Below are positions 1-11,390 of a DNA stretch of 64,000 bases, piece after piece. Each line of letters begins with the position of its first letter. The first letter of the stretch is position 1. The translations under genes were made by a program, and so were the position numbers. The notes beneath the pieces were generated by a model. It was not told where the DNA came from. It worked only from the letters and a program-made list of their open reading frames with translations, and ran no database searches. Source of the stretch: Eremophila alpestris peregrina (lineage: Eukaryota; Chordata; Aves; Passeriformes; Alaudidae); the NCBI GenBank assembly GCA_009792885.1, contig WMCF01000025.1, positions 4,572,697 through 4,636,696 of the forward strand, in the 5' to 3' direction.

Positions 1-65
1 TTTGTTTGTGGGGGTTTGTTTGTTTTAGCTTTGGGATTTTGTTTTGTTTTTTGGTTTTTTTTTTG
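1..65. repeat. T/G-rich low-complexity tract
   Basis: The first 65 bases are almost entirely T and G, with runs of T broken by GG or GGGGG. The same texture recurs at about 1632-1730, 28568-28612 and 50761-50850. It resembles a degenerate poly(T)/GT tract. A reading frame runs through it but has no protein character. Confidence 0.7.
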
Positions 66-1418
66 GTGCTAGAAATATTAGAATCCTGGGCAAGAGAGAA
101 AGCATGTGCAGCAATGAGGCCACAATTTAACACATTTGGGAAGTTATCCAGAAAAGATCGTCTGATCCTAGTTAACCTTTTTTCCCTAATATATAGTTAT
201 ATCAATATAAATGCTTTTCAATCTCTGTTGAGGAATGACATAACACTAGTTCTTTTGTACTAGACTATTTGTTTGTGTAATAACCAGGTAAAAAACCAGA
301 GCTATCCACATCATCTATTTTTTCTCTCAGCTTTTCACTAGCCTAATACTATTAACATTAGCAAATTTAATTTATTTTTGATTACCTAATGTACAAGGAG
401 TACATCGTGGAGAACATAATTCCTTAAGATGAATTCCCAAGAAGATAGCCTATATTTCTTCATGTGAAGAATTCAGGTGTCAAAATTTGGAAACAGAACT
501 CTAAGTCCAAAATGTGAGTCTTCTGAGCAGTTGCCTAGAACAAGAGAATCTGGATGGTATAGAAAATGCAAGAATATGCATTTCAGTTCAGATATTTTAG
601 AGACACAATGCAAAGAGTGAGCGTCAATAACAATTTTTCAGAATTATTTAGACCCTCTCTGATTCTACAGGAACTGTCAAGCAAAGCTAAATATTAAGGC
701 TATGCCAGTTTTGACATTTTTAAAGGTGAATAGGTAGACCTTTACACTACAGATAACTCCATCTCAGAGTCTTCCCTCTGTTGCTGCATATTGCAGTGTC
801 AGTTCTGACCACAGTTTTGATGATGAGTGAGAGACGACAGCTGATGATGAGGGGCTATAGCTGGAATAGAAATTCATCTGTGTCCTGTAACACCAGCATG
901 TGATTAAAGTAACTCAAATGTCTTCTACTTATGTACTATGACTAACAGGTTTGTGAATTATGTGCTAGATGGGAGCCTGGTATTTTAAATTCCTTTTTCC
1001 CCAGACAAGTATCAAACCTATAGACTGTTTCTAATATTAAGAAAGCTAACACAGTAAACAGAACACTTCCCAACATTTTGTTCTATTCTTTATGCTAAAT
1101 TAAATTGTAATGTATTTTTCTGCTCCTTTACATTTTTCTGTTGCTTCAGAAGAGGACATGATAGAAGCTTTGGGCCTGACTCTGCCTCAGTATAAATCAG
1201 CAAAATCCCATTGTCTCCAGTACCACCATGCTGATTTATGGGGCTGATGATTAGACTCTTCCTCCTAGAATAATAGAGACCTAGCAGGGTGTTCTATATT
1301 GTTACAGGGAGACTTTGAAACAGACAGACCCTTTGATTTGAATTTATCTTGAGCCACTGTTTTCTTCTATCACCAATAACACATAATTCTCTAAAGGAGT
1401 TTGCTGTGTGTGTTTCAG
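66..1418. other. Non-coding stretch, upstream of the first exon candidate
   Basis: I see no supported gene here. One frame (about 69-180) is protein-like for some 35 codons behind a T-rich acceptor at about 68, but it has no usable donor. A second acceptor-like site near 1150 is followed by about 31 open codons ending in a stop, also without a donor. Bases 1170-1255 resemble a degraded old sauropsid repeat containing motifs such as GGGCCTGA and TGATTTA; I hold that resemblance weakly. If the candidate gene downstream is real, this stretch would be one of its introns. Confidence 0.4.
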
Positions 1419-1518
1419 CAACATACTGGAAATGCTCTACTTGGAAATTATCCTCATAAAGACCTGATATTCTTGATCAGACAATGCAAAGAAAATGAGG
1501 AGAAATACCAAAAAAGAG
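1419..1518 (+). CDS. Candidate internal coding exon (100 nt) of an unidentified gene
   Basis: The exon would start after the acceptor GTGTGTGTTTCAG and end at the donor AGAG|GTAAAA. The frame is fully open for 33 codons, starting QHTGNALLGNYPHKD and ending RQCKENEEKYQKR. The composition is soluble-protein-like: mixed hydrophobic and charged, with a possible amphipathic helix at the end. It enters in phase 0 and leaves in phase 1. The next good acceptor on the same strand (7030-7031) supplies two bases that complete the split codon as GAT and continue in frame to a stop, which makes a two-exon model self-consistent. I do not recognise the protein family and see no catalytic motif, signal peptide or membrane segment. 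The exon upstream would need a phase-0 donor; none convincing lies in the window. It could still be a chance open frame with decoy splice sites, or an exon of a non-coding RNA. Confidence 0.4.
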
Positions 1519-4500
1519 GTAAAAATTTAACTAGATTTTGTTCTGAAGCATTAACAATTATCTATGCAAAAGAAATATTTTTGTTTTAATTTGTTATGAC
1601 TTTTAATAAGTGAATTTGATAAATAGAAAAAAATAGGGTGGTTGTTTTGGGGGACTTATTTTGTGGGGGGGTTTTGTTTGCTTGAGGGAATATTTTGTTT
1701 GGTTGTTGTTGTTTTTGTTATTGTTTTATGAGAACTGTTCTCTAGATGTTAGGTTACTTTTTATAGAAGCATTTTTTTCCCAGTGTGCTTTTCCAGTGAT
1801 TCATTATTTCAATTGGATAGCAACCAAAATACATAACTTCAGTATGGTTGTTTTGTGCTTGGCTAATGTAGCTTGCTCCTTCCCACTGGTTGCTGTAACA
1901 CTCTCAAGATTTAATCCTTTTATTTACTTTGTTTCTTTTAATCAGTAGAGTTTATAACATCATAATAACTATTTCAATTCTATTTCTTGAATATTCTCTT
2001 ATATATAAATTAAAATTGCTTAACCAAAGCTTTAAACTGTGCTCAGCTATGGATTCCAAGTATATTAATTGCTGAATAAGAAATGAAAATTGTGGAGTTA
2101 TGTTTTCTTCCACTCTACATATCTAAAATTTTAAGTGTTTTATGTAACTGAAGGGCACTGAATTACTTATCAGTCAATATCACATGATTCTGTCCCAAAC
2201 ATTGGTGTCTAGAAATATCCAGATATTTAAAAAAAATTGCTTTCCATCATAAGAACAGCCTTTTCACACTAGCATGGTTTGTTTCTTAGTCTAGGAGTGC
2301 AATTAAATATAAACTGTTGGAGTAGCTTGGAGCTGACAGCAACTGACCCAATATTTCTGGGAATGTGAAATGATTTCAATCTACTGCTTCGTGCAAAAAA
2401 CTGAGAGGAAGTTATTGTGGTGGTGGGAAAGAATAGGGAAAGAGGATGGGTAGAATACAAATTAAAAAAAAAAATGTTAAAACTAAAATATCTTCACTAT
2501 TGGGAAGACATCACAGATTTGGTGCATAGAGCTGATGTCTTTTCAAATCAAGGTCCAAGTCAAAAATTTAGTCTACATGGAACTGAAATGGTGGGAAGTT
2601 CTGCTTAGTGTCTGGGTTGCAGTGCTAAGCTCAAGGCCCATTGTCAGTTCAAATCATTGTGGATAACCTTACAGTTTGTTCTTTAGGATTCAGGGATGTT
2701 TTATCACTTTTGCCTACATTTCATATTACCATACATTGACTATGCAGAGACTAGACAGTTTTCTAAAAAAGTAGGAAGATGGAGCTTCCCTAACATTTCT
2801 GATGTTAGAGTTTGTTACTTGTCTTTTTTATTAACAATTATTAATAGCAATAAGCCCACAGAAAGAAAAACACCATTTTTTGCGGTGCCTCTTGACTATT
2901 CTTGCAACTTTCAGCTGAGAAAAACTCATCTAATGAGGAAAAAAGACTGATGAGCCTTAAAACTGTATTAAGCAGAAGCCATTTGTTCCTTAATCATAGC
3001 TGTTTGTTTTGTAAAAAATGTCATATTGAGCAAGGCACTAGGGAAATTTTTTATGAAAGCAAAACACAAAATACATTCTTGTTTAATGTTTTGTGGCTAT
3101 AACCCAGTTTGTGGTGGCATATATTATCTGGATATGTCACTCTGTTTACGATAATGAAAAAGAAAAGCAGGTAAATTAATCATACTGGATTTTAACTCTA
3201 AGATTTGAAGTCTAAGTAATTTCCTTACTGCACAGCACTGAAATGTGCTCAGGTGAGTAATTTGATTCACTGCTGGAAAGAAATGGGGTTGTGTGACTTT
3301 TAGGTTTCTATACAGCTGTCCAAAACATACAAGACAATTCTTCTGTACAAGATGATTTACTGTGTAGTTCAGCCCTATATTTTGCTGAGTGCAGCACTTG
3401 TGAATACTTCCATCTCCTGTCGATAGCAGAGAGGTTACACTTTGTACTGATGGAAAAGTTGGGGTGCACCACCGGTCTGTTGCTCACCAGGGGCATTCTC
3501 AGATCTGCTTTTGCTGCAAAAGAGAGAGTGACTATGTGGAAATGACTCAGCAAGTAACCATGGGAGGTTGCCAGTCCATGCAGCAGTGCAGAGAGTAGTG
3601 TTATGGTTTCTACATCAGTGCATCTGCCTGGATCTCTGCTCCAATATAAGTTCCCTGCTGAGGTGTAAAGCTGTGCTGAAATAGCTGTAGTCCTTCTGGT
3701 TCTGGAGCAGGCACAGCTTCAGCTTTTTTTAAAATTTCTGCACTGGTCTCTGTTGCTTGATGTGAAAGTGTTGAGGGATATATTCAGTGCAGGTATCTCT
3801 GTGCAGCTGTACTGTGAGCTGCAGACTGAGCTCTGGGTGGTGGGAGTTCCAGGCAAAAGGCCAAGAAGTGCCAACTTTTAGGATCAAGGGCACAGGGACC
3901 CGTGGCCCAGCCAGGGCACTGGACACTCAGATGTATGGCAGGAGCTGATGGCCCCAGAGTTTCCCACACTTTGACTGTGACATTTTAAAAGCTCAGGGTT
4001 TCCTTTGTTCAGGGTCCCTCCTTGAAGGTACCCAGTTTGAGCTGTTATTTTGTTATTCCACAATTACTAAATTATTTTAAGGATTGAGTTGAAAGAGACT
4101 CTGCTATTACAAATCTGGGGCTGAACCAGTGAGGAAACTTTGTCTGGCTGTGAGTGTGAGGTGTGCAGCTGTAAAGGGACCATGGCCCCAGCTCAGGTGC
4201 TGTGGATGTGACTGCCAGAGTGGCTCCTGGATGGTCAGACAGGGAAATATCCTTGAAAAAAGTTCCCAAATACTAGTCCTTATTTTATTAAAAATGAGGA
4301 TAATGTCATGATACTCTATGTATTGATAAACAAATATGTATGTACGCCTTACACGTGGAAAGTAATAAGCAATATAGAAAAATATTTTCAAATAGCTAAA
4401 CAGAACTTAATTTTATTTATGGAAGTGTTTACTTTTAAATATTGTGTAGATGGTTACAGTCAAAAATTGATTATATTCTTAAATATTTACAAATTTCCAT

Positions 4501-7031
4501 TTTAAGGGATGATTAGAAGTGCATATATTTTTTTATTTTATTCCATGTGGTATCCCATATAGCAGGTATGTAAAATCAGGGGTCCTGGGGTTTTTTCCAG
4601 CTTCTTCATTAGTAAAGATTGCATTTCAAAAAGTCTGAAACCTGTTTCGGTCCTCACAATTGCAGAGGGAAGTGGCCTTGCCATACGGTAAAATAATCAA
4701 CACTGATAACAATAATAAATGTAATTAAAAGAAGATTCAGGTCTGAAGTTTTTGGAAGATTTATAGTGAGGGAATATGCTTTGTGGAGACCATTTTCCCT
4801 GGTACAGAAGTTATTTATTGTGAGAGGGTGTTTTCTGTGTTTGTTCTCTCTGAGAACTGATATTTACAATAATGTGTGTGGGTGGCACTGGCTGGCAGAC
4901 AATCGTGAAACATGGAGGAGAGAATAGGAAAATCAAGAGTGAGAAAACTTGTGCATTGCAATAAAGGCAAGGAAATCACTTGGCAATTATTGCTATGGAA
5001 AAAGCAGATTCAGTCTGGGGATTTAACTTATTACCAATTAACAAAAATATTTAATTATTGTTTAGGTTATTGAGAGGAACAAAAAACCCTCAAATCTAAA
5101 AACATTTAAAACACTTCTGGCTCACTCTGAGAACTTTTCCTTCCTTTTTTAATATTGCCACAGATTGGAACAAGTTGTGTGTGCCACAGGGCAGGTCCTG
5201 ACCTTTTTCCCGTGGATGTGAGCCCTGCAGACCTCCTCAGTCTGCCCTCTGCACCCAAGACTTTACTTCCTATGCTCGATACACACTCAGAGTTCTACCT
5301 GCTGTCCTTGAGACAAGATTATTTTCAAACTGAGGATTATTATCAAAAGAGATTTGCACTTAGTTATCTTGGCTTGGTTTGTTTGAGGTTTTCAGTTTTG
5401 CCATGTATTTTAATGCTTTCATTAGGCTGGATCTTTACTTATAAAATGGAATTTTATAGGTCTAAGTAAGCACAGAGTCCATGTGACAGTTAAAAGAAGA
5501 AAGCTTTCTGATTTGTAGGTCTGTATTGCTTCACCTTTTTTCCCCAGTCTACCACTCTTGTCTCAACTGATTTTCAGGTTTCTTGCCTTCAGAAGGGAAC
5601 AGAGTCTTTGAATCTTGACACAAGGCTAGCAGTTTTTCCCTCTTGTACCTTATATTATTTTCTAGCCAGCTCAGGAACTCTAGCTTTCACTAGTATTTAT
5701 TATTAAAGTACAGCATTAGACCTCAGTGTATTTGGACCTCAGGTGCAAAATTATCTTACTTTAGATCGGTGCTATTTTTGCTGCATTTAAAGAACCACTA
5801 CTAGTGACTCAGTGGATTTAAAATGCTGCATTTAATTAATCTTCTGTGTCTAGACTGTTTTCTGTTTAAAAGTGAGTCTTTTACCCCTAAATTACCCAAG
5901 ACATGCACACTTTCAGAAGAAGAATCTAGAGTTCAGTGTTTCAGCCACACATTAATGTAACTCACTTCTGTATATTTGTATGTAAGCTGTATTTGTGCAT
6001 GCACATGTAACTTCTACACTTTTATATCTGTGTGGAATGGGAATTAAACTGTAAACAACATTACACTTTCAGTATTGCATTTGATATATGCTGAAGTATT
6101 AAATTATCTTTGTGTTTTCCAGAGGGTAATATTTCTTAGTGTTTGAACCTATAATAAGGCATCCAGAGCAAGAAATGGGTAAACAACAGAGCTAATTGTA
6201 TGTGTTTATTTTCTAATTTAGCTTATTCAGTAACAGCTAGTTGATTAAAAAAATCCAATAATAGAATTTAACTATAAATGTGGTAAAAGTAATTCTTATC
6301 TCTAACATTCCTATGCACATACCAATCACAAATCCTTAAGCAGTTTCAGTTTAATCACAGTGCTTTTAGATTGATTTGGGATTATTCATTTCACTTCAAA
6401 CATGTTCTTTGGTTTTTATTCTACATCATGTTACTGAATCCAAGTGACTGAATCCAAACTTTTGACATAATTTCATTTAAATGTTGTTGAACTGTAAATA
6501 AATTCAATATTCTTTCCCTAGTAATTAAACTGAAAGTTGTTTTCAAAACTGAAAGAGTAGAAGGCAGTTATTTAAAATAAATTATTTAAAAATAAACTTG
6601 ATTCTCCATTCACATAATTAACTAGTGAACAGTAAGTGTGAAAAGGAATGTAGCAGTAATTCCTAGAAACTGAACTGTTTTCAGATAGTGTTTTACCTTG
6701 GCTGACACTTTTGCTTGGAGGACTTCTAGTTCTCAGTTCTTTATGCTTATCACCACCAGAGTTGAGATATTTGGGTTGAAATATTCTGTAGTGTGTGTCT
6801 GCCACACGATGATTTTTTTGGTAAATTTTCTCTAATTACTCATATAGTTCTGAGGATGGAATCAGGATGGAATTAGGCTGTGGTAAGAACAACATATACA
6901 AGCTTTAGCTAAAAAAATCTCTTTGAAGAAGGAACTAAAAATTTCTAGTATATTGGGCTCTGAACTTTATTCCTCCTGTCCAAACATTAAATCTTAAATA
7001 AATGCTATATGCTTGTTAATTTTTTTTTCAG
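1519..7031 (+). other. Inferred intron between the two exon candidates
   Basis: This 5.5-kb stretch runs from a GTAAAA donor to an acceptor preceded by nine T residues and CAG. It is AT-rich. It contains a T/G-rich tract (about 1632-1730), a somewhat GC-richer block around 3470-4230 with no recognisable repeat family, and an open frame at 5155-5469 that follows an acceptor-like ATTGCCACAG but has no family resemblance. I see no CR1 or LTR piece. The intron assignment depends entirely on the two flanking exon candidates. Confidence 0.3.
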
Positions 7032-7069
7032 ATGAAACAAATAATCCATCTTCTCTAAGAATTGTCTGA
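7032..7069 (+). CDS. Candidate terminal coding exon with stop codon
   Basis: The acceptor is strong: a pyrimidine tract TTTTTTTTTCAG ending at 7031, with AT-rich sequence upstream that could hold a branch point. The first two bases (AT) complete the codon left open at 1518. The frame then reads ETNNPSSLRIV and stops at TGA (7067-7069). The encoded C-terminus would be short, polar and end in hydrophobic residues (LRIV), reminiscent in shape only of a PDZ-binding tail. Alone this exon is too short to be convincing. Its weight comes from matching phase with 1419-1518 on the same strand at a normal intron distance. The gene cannot be identified. Confidence 0.33.
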
Positions 7070-8445
7070 TCTTGCATGGCTCTGACAGAGAACTGGTCTG
7101 ATATATCCATAAATTAATTGGGTATAAATCAGTCCAAGGCAGAAAGAGCAGGGCAGGACTTCGTAAGTAAGTTGCTGTTTAGATTTGCTCAGGACTGCTC
7201 AAGACAATATACAAAGAGTCTGAAGAAAAAATCATCTGGCTTTTCTAAGAGAGTTCATGCTAGGCTCGGATCATTTGAGAGAACATCAGTTGGACTTTGC
7301 CATGTGGCAGAGAAGTTCAGTCTGATAAGGACTGGGATCAGCACAGGAGTATCAGGAGCAAAGCTCATGGGGAATCTGAATAGCAATAATTGGTGGCATA
7401 AGTTAGATTTAACAAGAAGCCAGGAAGAGAAGCTGGCAGTCAGGTACCAGAAGGTGCCTGACACTATTCTCTGGCAACTAAGTGCCCAAATTTTGTTCCA
7501 GAGCTGCAACACCAAAAATACCACCAGCACAGATAGAAGCAAAAATCCTGACTGGAGTCTGTAGCCAGAGGTCCACATTACAGAAATTTTTGCAGTACAG
7601 TAGCTGGGATTAGAGTCCTAATCAAAAGCTGGGAATTACTTTATAACTAGATTTTAAGTCTGTTGTAATTAATTTTTTGGAGCTGTCACAAAAGCATCTT
7701 CATGGACTTCAGCTTCTTTAAACCATAATTAATATTTCTTACACTACAGTTAATTTTTCAAAGTTATTCACTCAGCCCAGCATAAGTAATTTGGGTAAAA
7801 ATAATTTCTGAATTTTCTACTGGTTTTGAAACCTTTGGCCAAAAGTCTCTATTGCAGGATCTGAATGGGCCTTTTTCTTTTTTCAAAGACAGAGGTAGCT
7901 TCACTGTAATGGATTTCTTTGAATGCATTTAGAAAAACTGATAAAAGATTGCATGAATTAGACCACAGTAATATAAAAGGCAGAAAGTTTACTGGGGAAT
8001 GTAGCTTTAGAATGGGCTTTGCTCAAGTTTTATGATGTAAACTTTCACAGAGGACTTAAGACATCAGGTCTGCTCTGAGACTCACAAATTCATCCGATGA
8101 CGGAAGAGTTCAGAAAAGATCAGCATGAATCCAGGCATGGATACTAAGCCTCCAAAGAAATAGATGTATTTGGATTTGAAAATAGCACTCAAAGCTAATG
8201 TAGATCCAGAACAGCCATCCTAGACACTGTGATTTATCATTTCTTGATCTGTGACTGTTTCAAAAGTTGGCCTTTTGTAATAAGTAAATTTCAAGCCATT
8301 TTTGTGCTGTCTCACCTTCAGCCATGATCCACGGTTTGTAAGTATATCAAGGAAAGCCTTTAACTGTGGAAAATCCATGCAGTGCTATTAGTTTTACCCT
8401 GGCAGACCGGGGGCAGCATCAGTCACTCAGGCTTAATGATCACCA

Positions 8446-8535
8446 GGTAAGGTAAGGTGAGGTGAGGTGAGGTGAGGTGAGGTGAGGTGAGGTGAGGTGA
8501 GGTGAGGTGAGGTGAGGTGAGGTGAGGTGAGGTGA
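8446..8535. repeat. (GGTGA)n pentanucleotide microsatellite, 18 units
   Basis: The array holds 18 head-to-tail five-base units: two GGTAA units at the left edge, then 16 uninterrupted GGTGA units. On the minus strand it reads TCACC and produces a TSPHL-repeat frame, which is an artefact. The perfect run suggests a young and length-polymorphic locus. Confidence 0.97.
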
Positions 8536-9191
8536 TGTGTGCATACTTTGGGGTGTCATGCAATAAGAAGACAATAACATTTTCTGGAGGCATAAGCATG
8601 ACCCCATGAGAGTGTTTTGAGCAAAGATGGCAAATCAAATTCTAAGGCATCTAGGATCATTTCTGTGTCTGTCCGGGTGATTGCTTGCTGGCTGGGCTCA
8701 GCTTGACACATTGTAAGGTTGTATAAAAGCTCACCTCTGCACTGTGTTCATTGGATAAATTGATAAAAATGAGACCATTGTGCTCACTTCTGATGCAGAT
8801 CATGTTTGTTCAGCTCTTGTACTTGACAGATCTTGCACCAATAATTATGGGTCTTTGGACCAACACAGAATCTGCTAATATTATGGAGTAATGTTTGTCC
8901 TTCCAACCAGATAAACCAAGATTGGGTTAGCTTTGATAAGACAGTGACCCCATAGTTAGGAAAAGCTGCATGAGCACAGAAAAAGTAGAAAAGGTTAATA
9001 GGAACTTAGGTTTAAGTTACTATTTTGTAGAGACCAGTATATTTAGTGATGGGGAAGGGTGATTTGTTTTAGAAATCTGTGAGAAGTCTGTGCAGAGGCT
9101 ATAGCTGTACCTGCCCCTGTTAAATTGTGTGAAATGTATGTAAAAGCAGTTTGTGGTGATCTTGGAAAGGATCATGTAGTCAAATGTGTTT

Positions 9192-9197
9192 AATAAA
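9192..9197 (+). terminator. Candidate polyadenylation signal AATAAA
   Basis: This is the first AATAAA found downstream of the putative stop codon at 7069. It is followed within about 30 bases by a GTGCC-containing stretch. AATAAA is common by chance in AT-rich DNA, so this is tied only to the two-exon gene model. Confidence 0.2.
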
Positions 9198-9215
9198 GCA
9201 CTCTTGGTAACCTGT

Positions 9216-11260
9216 GCCATCATAACATGAAGGAAGTATATTTTTATGCACACAAAATTTGTTGCAGTGCTGAATCCCAATGAGGTTGAAGGAAGATGAG
9301 GTACATGAAAGATACACTGGAGAGGAACCTAACATAGCCTTGAGACACTTATGTGAATTGAGTCTGTAATGTTTCTTGTTCTTGTAAAGGATCTTTCAGT
9401 CATTGTAACCTGGCAGGAAGCCCACTGAATTCCCACCTTTCCAGAGTTAAAGTGATAGGGAGAAAACAGATTTGCGTACACTTTGGGCTGGGAACAGAGA
9501 CCCTAATTCAATTACATTTATGACAGTCATAGGTTGTTTATTGTTCATTTGTAAACTCTGTTCACAGTACAAAGAGTTAACAATATCAAAAAACACAAAC
9601 AGTCATATTTACTAAAAATTTTTGGACCTATTTGGCTCAAGTGCATCATTGTTTAGATAAATCTACAAAATTCAGATTTCTTTCCATGTGTTCAAATTAA
9701 ACTCATAATGCTGGGGGGAGAAATATCTTTCCAACCTTTGAAAACATCAAAGATGTTACTTTCTCCCTGATCTTTGAATATGATAGACCCAGTGAGAACT
9801 GAAAATGAAGAAAAAGTGTCAGCAAACACTGAGACTAGCATTGGAGATTCCAGATTTGGACCATGAAACAAAATGAAAGATAATTATTGATAGATTTGAA
9901 ACCCTCCATGTAAGAGAATCAAGATCATAGGACTCTTAACAGACCTCAGAGGAAATAAGGCCTGCCAGGAAAAAGGAATGACAACATTTTATTTTGGTCC
10001 CTCAGAAGTCTGTGGATTTAAAACACATGGAGCAATTTATAACTGCTAAGGGCCACTGTAGCATGAAGCTACTGAATCCTGATTGCTGGATTTACTTTTT
10101 CTTTTCCACAAAACCGACCTTGTTACTTTCTTTATGCTGCATAAGAAGGGATGTAAAACAACTTCAAGTCATATTAGACTTAGATGGTGATTACATGGAA
10201 ATTTGTGTAATCCCATATTATTTTGAATTGAAAAGCCTCTATCATTTTTCTTAAAAGGCCCCGAAAATAGAGTATACTGTATTTGTATGCTGTCACCTGA
10301 AATACTCTGAAAATAGATAGGTATTTTTTGATTAGATGCAGGAGGATTATTTGCAGTAAACAAATCCATTCAGAAATGCTGGGGTTTCTACTGCTCATTA
10401 ATTTTAAGCAAATGATTACTTCTTCCTTGAATATTTTCATTCCTTGGAATTATTCAACAGCTACTTCATGTGAATATATTTCAACCTATAGTTTACTGAG
10501 AAATTGTTTGCTAAGAGTATTCTGAATTTGCAATTTAAACCCCAAGCTGTTTAGATTAGATACATATATCAGTGTTAAAATTCTCTTAAATAATTATATG
10601 ACAGTAAACCTCAGAATCAAGTTCCTGTGTAAGTTTAAAAAGAACTCTCAGTTTAGGTATGGCAGAACAAAGAACATTGAAGAAAAGGAAGACTTTCCTA
10701 TTGTGTTTTGTATACACTAGTGGCAGAGCAATTTCCACAAAATGGCTCCTGTTAGTGAATGCGGGTCCATGATACACTATCAAAATGCACTGTTACCTGG
10801 AAGAGAATAACAGTAAAATATATTTATAAATGACTGATTTTCCTGCTAAATGCAGTTTGTTTGACTGTGAATTTGAATAAAAGCTGAAATTCTATTCAGA
10901 GGCTGCCAATGAACTGTAGATGTTTAAATTTTTTTTTTTCTGAGGAAAAAAGAAAGACAATTTTGCTTATTTAACAACCTTGAATAATTAGCCTCCAACT
11001 GTCAAAATGTAAGCTTTGTATAATAATGTGTACAGAAGCAATCTTTCTAGTTCTTAGGATAGGGATTCAATTTGCATTAGTTTGGTTATCCATCATGAGT
11101 TTAGCTACATGAATAGCCATTATTAGTGCAAAGAAAATGCACAACTAATAGTTTTTCAAAGTGAAATTCTATGAAAATAAGCATTTATTATTTCATTTGG
11201 GAAAAGGAAAGACACTGAAATTATTTCCACATGCTACTGATGGCTGTATGTCTTGACTAA
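9216..11260. other. Unannotated AT-rich stretch
   Basis: I see no gene, recognisable transposon or RNA gene. Short open frames on both strands around 10169-10525 overlap one another and have no coding character. A T9 run lies near 10929. Confidence 0.5.
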
Positions 11261-11290
11261 TTCACCCAGCATTTCTGTGTCTGGAAACAG

Positions 11291-11390
11291 CTGCAGACAA
11301 GCTCCAAAAAGGACTCATATGCCTTGGAACATAGTGGAGCAGCATCTAATTCTTTTCTTCCTGATGTCAGAGCACAGTTTCAAAGTCATC
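11291..11390 (+). other. Weak coding-exon candidate ending at a consensus donor
   Basis: The donor CATCAG|GTAAGT at 11390/11391 matches the splice consensus exactly. The upstream frame is open from 11261. Using the acceptor GGAAACAG at 11290, the exon encodes LQTSSKKDSYALEHSG followed by AASNSFLPDVRAQFQSHQ, entering and leaving in phase 0. It cannot be spliced directly to the phase-1 exon at 1419-1518. A perfect donor is expected about once per strand in a window this size, so this may be chance. Confidence 0.15.

Larger units (their letters stand above)
7070..9215 (+). other. Possible 3' untranslated region of the candidate gene
   Basis: If the terminal exon is real, the 3' UTR runs from 7070 to shortly after the first AATAAA I find downstream (9192-9197). 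The stretch is non-repetitive apart from the pentanucleotide array at 8446-8535. It contains an open frame at 7118-7564 with a comparable frame on the other strand; neither resembles a known protein, so I treat both as chance. RNA-seq coverage that ends near 9215 would confirm the assignment. Confidence 0.22.

Noticed and set aside
69..180. Protein-like stretch beginning ILESWAREKACAAM after a T-rich acceptor
   Set aside because: No usable donor in phase follows (only weak GTTAAC and GTCTGA), and the T/G tract produces acceptor-like sites by chance.
7118..7564. 148-codon plus-strand frame
   Set aside because: It starts at a TTG, overlaps a 107-codon minus frame, has no recognisable family and lies in what would be a 3' UTR; most likely chance.
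8423..8638. Minus-strand TSPHL-repeat protein
   Set aside because: It is generated entirely by the GGTGA microsatellite.
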